DNA from: Hawksworthiomyces lignivorus
Lineage: Eukaryota > Ascomycota > Sordariomycetes > Ophiostomatales > Ophiostomataceae
DNA length: 64,000 nucleotides
Assembly (NCBI GenBank): GCA_002917075.1
Contig: NTMA01000002.1
Location: 186,001-250,000, forward strand
Reading direction: 5' to 3'
The notes below the pieces were generated by a model. That model did not search any database. It had not been told where the DNA came from and saw only the letters and a list, made by a program, of their open reading frames with translations. A program made the translations under genes and the position numbers. Shown one piece after another: positions 36,371 to 46,055 of this stretch; position 1 is the first letter of the stretch, and each line of letters begins with the position of its first letter.

Positions 36371-39300
36371 AGAAAGGCTTGTAGTCGTAGAGGTGAGTAT
36401 ACAAATAAAGAGTAGCTGCGGCTGGTTGTCTAATTTTCCAAACTCTTGTGATATTTCCCGTCTCTTGCAGTACAAGGGCAAGTGGACGAAAACTGCTCTC
36501 GCCACGCGTACCCTTTTGTTTAACTAGTCTGTGCATTTGGCAAATGAAGCTCGCCTGCATCGAATAGTCATTGCACGACAATCTTCGTTCTAGCAGCCGG
36601 CATGGAGATGTTGACGAGCTTGAGCTACATTCTCGCTCTTAATTCAGTGGCTTGCAAATCCAACTCCGTCCTATTGTGTTGAACTGACACCGGTTTTGAG
36701 AAACATTAATAGTAAAATATGCATATGATCAAAATAGAAAACTTCTGGTTATTCGCTATGTCAAATCTAATATGTGAACGACGAAAATGCTTTTTAATTC
36801 TGCACAGTCAAAATATGTGGAATCATCGATTGTAAGCTTATTGCTGATGTTGTCGCCCATCTCAAGCCACGATCGGCAATCGCCCTTGAAAAGGTACATT
36901 ACATATTATCAAGGACGGAACAAGGCAATTGGAGGCAGAGAGAAATAGGCCCTCTGTTCAGCCTCGCATGCAGTAAAATGCAACCAACAACATCCCAGCT
37001 GCACCTGACCGATATGGGCGGGCTGGCCAAGACGCTTGGCAAGCCGTAGCTTTGCAGCAACATTGATTAGAATGTAGGGAGTATTACTCGTACTCGTTTT
37101 CCATACTATGGGGAAAATATGGGGTCCCCAAAAGAGAGGACCCGTCTGCTGAAAGACGGACGAACAGCGGTGTGCGAGTTCGCCGCACCCTGCTAGATTG
37201 GGATTCTGGGAGCCGAGAAGTACTTGCCCGCCTTGGCATGCGATCCCGCATCCTTGATTGCACAGGGTAGCATGCGAGCATGGATTGGACGATGAGTTGC
37301 AGGAAAAGGGCTCGATAGCCTAGGGGGGGGGGGTGGTGACAACGATACCGCACATCACGCAACGGCAGCAGCAGTCTGGATACGAAGTATTGGTGAGAAG
37401 GATATTACGACTACGCGAAGTCACAAGAGTGCGACGCAGGGCGAGTGTGGTCGTGGCCTGTGGAGGCCCGCAAACGACCAGTAAACGACCCACCCCCCAC
37501 CTCCTCTCTTGACCTTTTCTAGAGGCGACGAGCTCTGCTCCCCGGATCTAGGGCGGCCATGATAAGGACAAAGCTAAAGGAAGAAGAGGCAGAAAGTCGG
37601 TCGAAATGGGGCAGCTGGACCGGGTTGGCTCTGCCATTAGCTTCGGTGATGGTTCCACATGGAGGCGCCGACATACAAGCCGAATCTGGGCGCTGGAGAG
37701 GATCCAGGCGTGCTAGGATAGAGCAGACAAGCAAGCAAACAAAAGTGGGTACGTAAAAGGGAAAGGAGGAGGACCATCGCCAAGCCGCTGCTGAATGTCG
37801 ATTCCAAACGAGCGGAACAAGCGAAATAGTGCTTATGTGCGAAATGGCGTTCAGAGGAAAGAGAGCGATTGACTCAAATCCAACGGTTGTGGGGCTAAGA
37901 AGCCAAGGCGAGGGTGCGTCATTATTCTTCTAAATTTGGGGATGAACAAGGACGTAAAACGGACATGAGGGAGGCAAGAGGGATAAAACGGGTTGCGACG
38001 TGCGAGAAAGAGACTTGAAGTGCAGAAAAGCATGATAGGCAAAGTCGGATCCTGCCGGGACTGAACAGTCGCCATGACGCATGGCGGAGTCAGAAACGAA
38101 AAAAAGCAAACAAGCAAAATGGCAAAGAGCCAACACGTACGACGCCTAGCTGGCAGCAAGCAGACAAAACGACTGCGACGTACCCACGGCGACGTCACAA
38201 AAAGCTATCATGGGCTGAGGATTTTGCGAAGACTAAGAAAAGAGCGAGAAAGTCGAACAACGAACGAGAAAGCAACATGTACTGGCTGAGTCAGGGCTCG
38301 CTTGATGAGGACGGTTTGGGCGAAAGATTCTGTGCGCGCGCACTGTGGATGATCGTCTTGGGGGGGTTCCTTTCCGCATATGCGTTGCAGTGCAGCCAAC
38401 CCAATGCACCATAATACGCCAGAAGACATTAAGCTCGTCCACTGCGATGCTTCGGCTGCAAGCTTCGAAGACCTTCTAGTCTGAAGCACTCCTTTGCGGC
38501 AGAGCACACGCAGACACACACACAGAGAGTACGGGGTGCGGAGCAGGGAGGCTAGAGGGCAGCTCACATAACAGTACGGCCGTACGAGTACATTCATGTG
38601 CGTCTTGTCTTATTGAGCCAGCTAGTCTCTCCTTTGTCTGTGTCTCTCGTGTGCGTCTCACTTCTCACTGCTACTTGCCCCAAAACCGCCTCTCCACGCG
38701 TGGCGCCTCTCTCTCCTTGTCTTCCTTATCCTCCCTTTGTCATTTGCTATTTGATTTGCGGCCGTGCTTCTTGTGGCCTTTGTCTCCCACAAGTTCTGCT
38801 CTCGGATCCGCACTTGCCTCGCCCTGCCAGCTCGGAGCGGAGCAACATACATGTTTTGTTGTTTGCGAAGTACCTGAGCATCAGAGACTGGCGGTGCAGG
38901 AGATGCCTTTACTGTATTTTATTTTATTGTATTTTTATTTCGTTGCAATTTCGTTATTAATGTGACTTTCACAGTCTCACCAGTAGAAGTAGCAGGAGCT
39001 AGCACTAACTAATTCCTCGTCCCGATCATTTCGTAATAAAGTCATAACTAATAGTTAAGCGATCCACGGACGGCTAACAATGCCCACCAAATGTTGGCCG
39101 CTTACCCCCTCTTGACCCCCTCTTAGCCCCCTAAAATCGACCACCCTCTGCTCTCGCCCTGGACAGCCAAGGGGAATCGGTTCCCCCCTTCTCTTGGGCC
39201 AATCGGTCTCGTGTCTAGCAAAGTTCGTACTATTGCTTGTTTGCTCCGTAATAAGAGAGATACGCAAGCATATACTCGTACAGACAAGGGCCGCCACAGC

Positions 39301-40220
39301 GCTCGTTGCGACACCAGCTCTGTTTCCGCTAGCCGGCGACTCTCGTACCCTTTGCTTCTGTTTTCTGGTTTCCGGTTTCTGGTTCACCAATTTTGATCCT
39401 CTTTTCTTTTTTTTCTGTCTCCTTTTCTCGTTTTCCCATCTTCCCTCTTCGCCAGCATCGCAAAGACAGCCGACATAGAAGGAGAGACGCCATCGATTAA
39501 ATTTGTCTCGGATGACCGAGACTTAATTATCCCCATAGATGCAGCTTATCGGTTTCTGCTTCTATCTATGAGCCTCTACGGTGGACAAAAAGCTTAATTC
39601 CATCCCAGCATTCCATCACATTTCGCCTCCTTTTTCTTTGCTCTGAGCGCCGTTTTCGCTCTTCAAGAGCTTGTTTTAACGACACAACCATCTGGCGAGT
39701 CGGGCCTCGATAGACGGCACGCTATTATTCAGCTGGCATCTCCATTGTCGCCCAAACACCACACCTCTACCACTGTCTCCCTCTGTTGGTCTCCCTTGCC
39801 TCAGATTTTATTTGCCATCGACGATCTGGGCGGCCACTAGACGTCTGGAATCCTGGGGCACGGAAGCTCTGTTGTTTACGGCAACTGTTTTTCTTATAAG
39901 CGTTTTGCGGGAACAGAATCGCTACCCTCTTGACCCAATAGGCAAAGAAAGTCCGCTGAATATTCCTCGCTCTCTTTTTCCTTTCGCTTCAGCACCCTCG
40001 TGCTTGTTACCACTGGTACTCAGAAGAAGCTTGCCGTTCCTTTCAGACTACCAAATTGCAGTCCGCGATTGAGAACGAGTCAGAGGGCGAAATACCAAAA
40101 CAGAGTTTCGACCTTCTCCGCCTGCCTCTCCCATCTGTTTCCGACGACCAGGCCCTTTCTGCGTGCTGAATCTCGTCGCGGATGCCCACGAGCTTCTTTT
40201 CCTCCTTTTAGACACTACCG
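36371..40220. other. 3.8-kb gene desert
   Basis: No protein or RNA gene was recognised on either strand. There is an 11-G run at 37323-37333. From about 38590 to 40210 the plus strand is rich in C/T tracts, which suggests a long promoter or leader for the UBL3-like gene. Unspliced or non-coding transcripts cannot be excluded. Confidence 0.45.
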
Positions 40221-41095
40221 ATGGCGGACAAGATACCTACAATGAGCGGTGCAAACGAAAGCCCGGCGGCTGCAAGACCAGACGGTGGAGAGTCTGCCAC
40301 GGCGGAATCAGCTGCGGCCATCACACAATCCGAGAACCAGTCGCCCTCATTACAACCTCCCACATCGGCCGAGACCGCTGCTTCTCAATCCGTACCGGAG
40401 AATAGCGAGCTAGCAGCGAACGCGGCAGCACATGCTCAAAGCGAAGAACAGCCACAACCAGCTGAAGCAGATACGGCGGCTCCTGTCGTCGAGGCAGCGC
40501 TGCAGGCACCTCAGCCACCACCACCGGCCGTAACCCGCGGCCGTTCCGACTCGCTCTCCATAAACCCGCACGATGAAAACGCTGCAGGCAGCACGGCAAC
40601 TGGTGCGGATGGCCACCTGATCTGCAACATTACGCTGCTCTTGCCCACCGGTGCCAGACATCCGTTCCGCATCGACGAGAGATACCTGGCCAAGCGCAGC
40701 GTTGATGTCCCGGGGCTGACCGATTCCGGCAAGAAGGACCCATTCAGCATATCGGTCTACAAGCTGAAGGAGCTGATCCTGCGCGAATGGCGGGAGGACT
40801 GGGAAGGCAAGCCAGCCAGCCCCAGCAGCATCCGCTTGATTCATTTTGGCAAACTTCTTGAAGACAAAGAGCAGCTTAAGAGTAAGGCTTCTCACATCCC
40901 CAAATACATAAACTTCAAAGCGCTGACTCTCCTTTCTTGATAGAGTACCACTTCAGCGCCGAGGCACCAAATGTGGTCCACATGTCCGTCAAGCCCCCCG
41001 AGATGATGGAGGAGGACGAGGCCGCGAAGAGCAAGAGCGGCGGGCGGGAGTCTCGCAGCCGCGAGGGCAACAGCGGCTGCTGTGTGATTTTATAA
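40221..41095 (+). CDS. Membrane-anchored ubiquitin-fold protein (UBL3/MUB-like)
   Basis: A protein of about 270 residues in two exons, 40221-40881 and 40944-41095; the 62-nt GT-AG intron is phase 1. The first ~125 residues are an Ala/Glu/Pro-rich disordered region. A ubiquitin-like fold (Rad60-SLD_2 type) covers about residues 130-240, with LICNITLLLPTGARHPFRI, VYKLKELILREWREDW, SSIRLIHFGKLLED and, after the splice, EAPNVVHMSVKPPEM. The protein ends in a CCVIL tail. This is a prenylation-type C-terminus with a neighbouring Cys for possible palmitoylation, the same tail I remember for animal UBL3. UBL3/MUB proteins sit on membranes and recruit E2 enzymes in plants or sort cargo to vesicles in animals; a fungal role is inferred only. 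Confidence 0.88.
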
Positions 41096-42150
41096 GGGAG
41101 CGATGACGAATCATCTCGTTTCATCATTCTCCCGTTCCAGCGTTTCCTGCAACGGTATGCGACCTGCTGTCGATGGCCGATGTTTGCGATCTCTGCTGTT
41201 TTGTGTATTTTCTCTTGTCTTGTCCTATTTTATCGCACCAGCCATGGGCATTCTTAATGGGGAGGCAGAAGTGAGGTTGGGAGAATCGTCAAGACAAAAC
41301 GCAGACGCAAGACAAGAAGGCGCCAGTGGAATACAACAAGTTTGGTCGGCGTGGATTTGCTTTTACAATACCCACCATCCGGCCGACACGAACGATTTTT
41401 GCACCGTCATATACAACGTAATATGATGCTTAAGTAACATTATCAACGCATCTCGGACTTTGATGGTAATATGGCTGTTTCTGTACCTCACAGATTTTCT
41501 TGGCGGACCACAAGTACTTTCGCACATGCACATGCACATGCACTTGCACATAAACATACACATACACATACACATACATACACATCGGAGGGACCGTCTC
41601 GTCTCACAGCGTTCATTTTAATAATGCCGGGAATCAGGTAATGGGTTGCTCTGCGTTTGTTTCTCGAGGGTTCTTTTTTTGTTCATTCCATTTCCAATTG
41701 TTTGGCGGTCAAGATGGGGAGAGATACCGGGCGTTCATTGTGTTGTGTTCTCTGCGTTGCTTCTTACATTTGCCTGGCCTTGGAAGCTGCTTGATTTATT
41801 CTTTTTTTCGTCCTTGCTGACCCGGCTGCCAATCCTTTCCCCTTCTCGCTAATTTCCTTACTGTATATTTACACTTACGACATATGCACAGTAGAAAGAA
41901 TATGTGGAGCCATAGTCTTGTCGTGTGAAAGGAAGCAGAAAAGCAGACGAATGTGACAATGTTTTAGCTGGGCTGGAAGCCGCACGAAGATGCAGTTGAC
42001 ACGGAAAGCAAGCATTTGGTGTTCCTATTGTTACAAGCGATGCAATTAATAAACTCCTGCCGGTCTTGCTGGTCCTCCTTCTAGTTCCTGCTTTGGTGAA
42101 AATAATACCGTCTCTCGTACTCTTTTCCTTTTTTTCCGCCTGCCTCTGTC
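41096..42150. other. Convergent intergenic region with CA repeat
   Basis: Between the UBL3-like and ump1 genes. The only distinct element is the dinucleotide-type repeat listed separately. Confidence 0.5.
41523..41586 (+). repeat. CA-rich microsatellite
   Basis: Imperfect tandem CACATG/CACATA units over about 60 nt in a non-coding region; it could be length-polymorphic. Confidence 0.8.
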
Positions 42151-42784
42151 CTACATCCGTAGCTTCCGCTCCATCTCGTCGTGGAAAGACGGCAGCGACC
42201 GCGTCTCCTCGCCCGTGTAGACGTCCTCCCAGTCGATGGACGCCTCCCGGCCCAGCAGGATGTCCTCGTGCACGCTGGGCAGCTGGCTGCTGCTGCCGCC
42301 TCCGGCGCTGAGCACCAGCGGCCGCCACTCGCCCTCGCGCGTGATCTTGAGCTCCATGCCGCGGCGCACCGGCTCCGCGATGCCAAACGACCGCCGCAGC
42401 GTCTCCATGCGCAGCGCCTCGCGCGTCGCCTCCCACTGCTTCAGGCGCGCCTCCAGCGGGTGCGCCGAGTCGAGCACCACCGCCGGCGCCTTGCTGTCCG
42501 AAGAAGCACTGCCGGCGGCCGCCGCGGTGCTGCTGCTGCTCGTCATCTTGGGGCCCACGCCGTGGCGGAGCAGGTCGTGCACGCCGGGCGCGGACGGGGC
42601 GCCCCGTTCGCGGGCATTGATGTGGCTAAAGGACGCGGTGTGCGCCTCGGCGGGGACGATGCGGAGAGACTGCAGAAGTAGAAGAAACAAGCAGTTAGCA
42701 AAAAAGGCAGAGATCGAGCTGGAGCTGGATAGTAGGGTGGCGAGGGAGGAGGAAGGCCGTTCACATAGCAGAGGGACATACCAT
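42151..42784 (-). CDS. UMP1: Proteasome maturation factor Ump1
   Basis: A chaperone that assembles 20S proteasome half-mers and is degraded on completion. It has 173 residues in two exons. The first coding exon is only the ATG (42784-42782), followed directly by GTATGT; exon 2 (42669-42151) starts SLRIVPAEAHTASFSH, matching the family start M-S-L-R-I-V-P. Family blocks visible are APGVHDLLRHGVGPK, HPLEARLKQWEATREAL, the invariant RRSFGIAEPVRRGMELKI, LPSVHEDILLGRE and the end FHDEMERKLRM. A Ser/Ala tract lies at about residues 45-60. The gene is divergent from the ABC ATPase gene over a promoter region of about 580 nt. Confidence 0.95.
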
Positions 42785-43367
42785 CTTTAGAATGTCGCTA
42801 GGCGGGAGGAAATTTGGAGGTAAGAAGGTATTGCAGTGTCACGAAAAATCTGCTGCTTTCAGAATTTCGACGAGACAGATCGTGATAGAGGCTTGATGTG
42901 GTTTGTGATGTTGGTGATGGATGGCTGTTGAACCGTTCGGCAGTGCTTTGGTTTGCTTGGATGCAGCGTGCACGCACTTTTGTCACCTAAGCAGGCTGCA
43001 GCTTGCTGTCGCAGCTTCCACGCCCTGACGCTTAAGCCTTAGAGCTGCTTTGCCGCGTTGCTCTCCTGCAGGGCCAGACCCGCTTTTAAATGTGAACATA
43101 CACGTGACCGGAAGCCAGCTAGCCTCCCCGACCCGCAGCTGCTACTAACACACTATTGGCCCCCTGTAGGGCCACCACAAGACAGCGGCAAGTTTCCGAA
43201 TCTAATGGTATAAGAGTCTACGGGTGCGCCAGCTTCCTCGATGGCTCGAGAGCGCCGGAGATTCTTTTTCTGGGTGATCTTGTTACAGGATTCGATCTAT
43301 CTGGGGAGCTAGTGTGCTCTGCTTTCCAATTGAGGCAGAAGACGGCCTCTGAGCCTGCGATCTAACC
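42785..43367. promoter_or_regulatory. Shared divergent promoter of ump1 and the ABC ATPase gene
   Basis: 583 nt between two head-to-head start codons. It contains a CACGTG E-box at about 43102 and, read toward ump1, GGTGACAAA at 42987-42979, one mismatch from the yeast proteasome control element GGTGGCAAA. Both could be chance. Confidence 0.45.
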
Positions 43368-45536
43368 ATGGCGTCCTCAGCTGTGACGGTGAGACCGCCC
43401 ATCATCCGGATTGCCAACGGCACCTTCTACCGCCACCATCCCAGCTCTGTCCCGATTTCGTCGGCGCATCAGGACGGGTCGTCTGCAGCAGGCCACGGCG
43501 TGCACCGCAACCCGCCATTTTTTTCAGGCCTGAACTTTGAGCTACCGTCCGACGACGTCCACGGCGGTGGGGCAGGCCTGGCCCCGCTGACGCCGCACAA
43601 CTGGTGCGTCGTGGGGCCGTCGCTGTCTGGCAAGACGACGCTGCTGCAGGTCCTGCGCGGGCAGCACATCTGCCTGCCTCCCACGGCGCGGTCGTATCCG
43701 TATCTGGCGACGGACGCCGTGCCGCACCGGCTCAGGAGCGCATCGCGGGCCTTCCGGTACGTGGGTTTTGACGCCGAGGGCAGCGCGGGGCTGGGGCCGG
43801 CGACCTCAGCCTACCTGTCGGCGCGGTACGAGTCGCGCCGCGAGAAGACGGACTTCTCGCTGCGCGACTTCTTGCTGGGCAACACGGAGCTGAATCCGTA
43901 CGAGGGCGAGGGCGAGGGCGAGAGCGGCGGCGGCGCGTCGTCGTCGTCGTCCTCTGCCGCCGAGCTCGAGGACAGCATCCCGGCCAGCCTGCTGGACCGC
44001 ATCGTGGCGGACCTGCGGCTGGGCCCGCTGCTGGACCTGCCGGTGGCGTTCCTGTCCAACGGGCAGGGGCGGCGGGCGCGGATCGCGCGGGCGCTGCTGA
44101 CGCGGCCGGCGGTGCTGCTGCTGGACGAGCCGTTTATGGGGCTGGACCCGCCGACGGTGGCGGCGCTGAGCCCGCTGCTGCGCGACATGGCGGCGCGGGC
44201 GCAGCCGCGCCTGGTGCTGAGCTCGCGGCCGCAGGACCCCCTGCCCTCGTGGATCAGCCACCTCGTGTATCTGCGCACCGACGGCCAGGTCGGCGCCGCG
44301 GGGCCGCGCGACGTCGTCCTCGAGGGCCTGCGCGCCTACGTGCGCGCCGTGCGCGCCGGCCGCCGCCCCGAGGACGACAAGATGCCCGTCCACGCCCTGG
44401 GCGAGATGGGCCGCCTGCTGACCGACACGGGCGTCCAGGGCGCCGGCTTTGTCGAGGACGAGGAGCACGCGCGCGCCGGCGGCGGCGTCGCGCTGCCGTC
44501 GGCACAGGAGCAGCAGCAACAACAAAAACAGCAACAACAAAAACAGCAACAAGAGGACGAGCCGCCCCTGGGCGAGCCCGTCGTCGAGATGCAGGGCTGC
44601 CGCGTGCAGTACGGCGACCGCGTCGCCCTCGGCAACTGGACGCAGCCGGCCGCCGACGGCAGCGGCCGCGCCGTGCCGGGCCTCTTCTGGACGGTGCGCC
44701 GCGGCCAGCGCTGGGGCGTCTTCGGGCCCAACGGCTCCGGCAAGACCACCATCGTGTCGCTGCTCTGCTCCGACCACCCCCAGACCTACTCGCTGCCCAT
44801 CCGCCTCTTCGGCCGCAGCCGCCTGCCCGAGCCCGGCCAGCCGCCCCTCACCTTCTGGGACATCCAGGCCCGCGTCGGCCACTCCAGCCCCGAGGTCCAC
44901 CAGCACATGCCGCGCAGCCTGACCGTGCGCCAGATCGTAGAGAGCGCCTGGGCCGACACCTTCCGGTCCCGGCCCAAGCTCACTCCCGACGCCCCCGCCA
45001 AGGTCGACGCCGCCCTGCGCTGGTTCGCCCCCGAGCTGCACCCGGACGGCGCCACCGCCGCTGCCGCCGCAGAAGGCGCCGGCGAGGGCGCGCCGCGCAG
45101 CCTCGCCTGGGCCGACGAGTACCTCTTCGGCGAGCTGTCGTTCAGCGCCCAGCGCGTGCTGCTCTTTGTGCGCGCCGTCGTCAAGGGCACCGACATTGTC
45201 GTGCTCGACGAGGCCTTTAGCGGCATGGACGAGAGCGTGCGCGACAAGTGCGCCCTGTTCCTCAGCCACGGCGAGACCCTCGAGTACGCCGCCGGCGCCG
45301 ACGGCGCCATCGTCGAGAGCGCCGTCGCCAAGCGCGGCGCCGTCCAGCTGCGCGGCCTGTCCGACCAGCAGGCGCTGATCTGCATCGCCCACATCAAGGA
45401 GGAGGTGCCCGACTGCGTGCGCGAGTGGCTGTGCCTGCCCGAGGCCAACACTACGGCCCCCGCGCGGTTTGGGCGGCTGGACGGACCGCTGCGGATAGAC
45501 CGCCGGCGGTGGGATGAAATCTGGGGCCAGCAGTGA
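43368..45536 (+). CDS. Soluble tandem ABC ATPase (YDR061W-like)
   Basis: A single-exon gene for 722 residues with two nucleotide-binding domains and no membrane span. Domain 1: Walker A GPSLSGKTTLL (about residue 85), signature LSNGQGRRARIARALL, Walker B VLLLDEPFMGLD. The linker has a Gln/Lys tract (about residues 382-395). Domain 2: Walker A GPNGSGKTTIV (about residue 455), Walker B IVVLDEAFSGMD; its signature position reads GELSFSAQRVLLFVRAVV, so the usual LSGGQ is degenerate. The Walker B acidic residue is E in the first domain and E in the second (DEA). The closest family I recall is the fungal YDR061W group, whose job is unknown; it resembles bacterial ABC proteins related to molybdate import and PhrA. 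It probably acts in the cytosol or mitochondria, with function open. Confidence 0.85.
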   Translation: MASSAVTVRPPIIRIANGTFYRHHPSSVPISSAHQDGSSAAGHGVHRNPPFFSGLNFELPSDDVHGGGAGLAPLTPHNWCVVGPSLSGKTTLLQVLRGQHICLPPTARSYPYLATDAVPHRLRSASRAFRYVGFDAEGSAGLGPATSAYLSARYESRREKTDFSLRDFLLGNTELNPYEGEGEGESGGGASSSSSSAAELEDSIPASLLDRIVADLRLGPLLDLPVAFLSNGQGRRARIARALLTRPAVLLLDEPFMGLDPPTVAALSPLLRDMAARAQPRLVLSSRPQDPLPSWISHLVYLRTDGQVGAAGPRDVVLEGLRAYVRAVRAGRRPEDDKMPVHALGEMGRLLTDTGVQGAGFVEDEEHARAGGGVALPSAQEQQQQQKQQQQKQQQEDEPPLGEPVVEMQGCRVQYGDRVALGNWTQPAADGSGRAVPGLFWTVRRGQRWGVFGPNGSGKTTIVSLLCSDHPQTYSLPIRLFGRSRLPEPGQPPLTFWDIQARVGHSSPEVHQHMPRSLTVRQIVESAWADTFRSRPKLTPDAPAKVDAALRWFAPELHPDGATAAAAAEGAGEGAPRSLAWADEYLFGELSFSAQRVLLFVRAVVKGTDIVVLDEAFSGMDESVRDKCALFLSHGETLEYAAGADGAIVESAVAKRGAVQLRGLSDQQALICIAHIKEEVPDCVREWLCLPEANTTAPARFGRLDGPLRIDRRRWDEIWGQQ

Positions 45537-46055
45537 CTTTTGTGTTTCCTGAAGAAAGTGACGCAAATGCAACATACTCTCCACGAAGAAATGGAGAGGA
45601 ATCTACGCAATAGACTAAAAATTTAAAAAGACAAGAAGCAGATGAAAGGATCATACATATGGTCACATGAAGCAAGACTCTAGAAGCATGGCTGGCATTA
45701 AGCAAAACAGAATCAATTCAAATGGGAATAGAATACGAAACAGATGACGATGCCACGCATTTTCAGTCCGGACGTTGTGCGTCTATGATGAAAGAGACAT
45801 AAAAATCAAAAAACAATCAGAAAAACTCCCATAAAAAACACAAAAATAACTCGATCCACAAATCCGCGGGTTCTCCTTTCTCTTGACGTCGTCCCGTGTT
45901 CTTTGTCCTCCCTTCATCGTACTCATACATTAAATTCCCACATGCCCTGCCATGTCCATTTTCCCTAGCTGTGTCTCCCAATGGCAAATATAAGCCTCCA
46001 GAAAGAAGAAAAAAAAAACCCAAAATTTTCAGACAACCAAAGAGAATCGGCATGC
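45537..46055. other. Convergent 3' regions
   Basis: AT-rich spacer between the ABC ATPase and chitin synthase 3' ends; no other feature. Confidence 0.5.

Noticed and set aside
43806..45584. 592-codon minus-strand ORF
   Set aside because: Antisense of the tandem ABC ATPase; low-complexity, no motifs.
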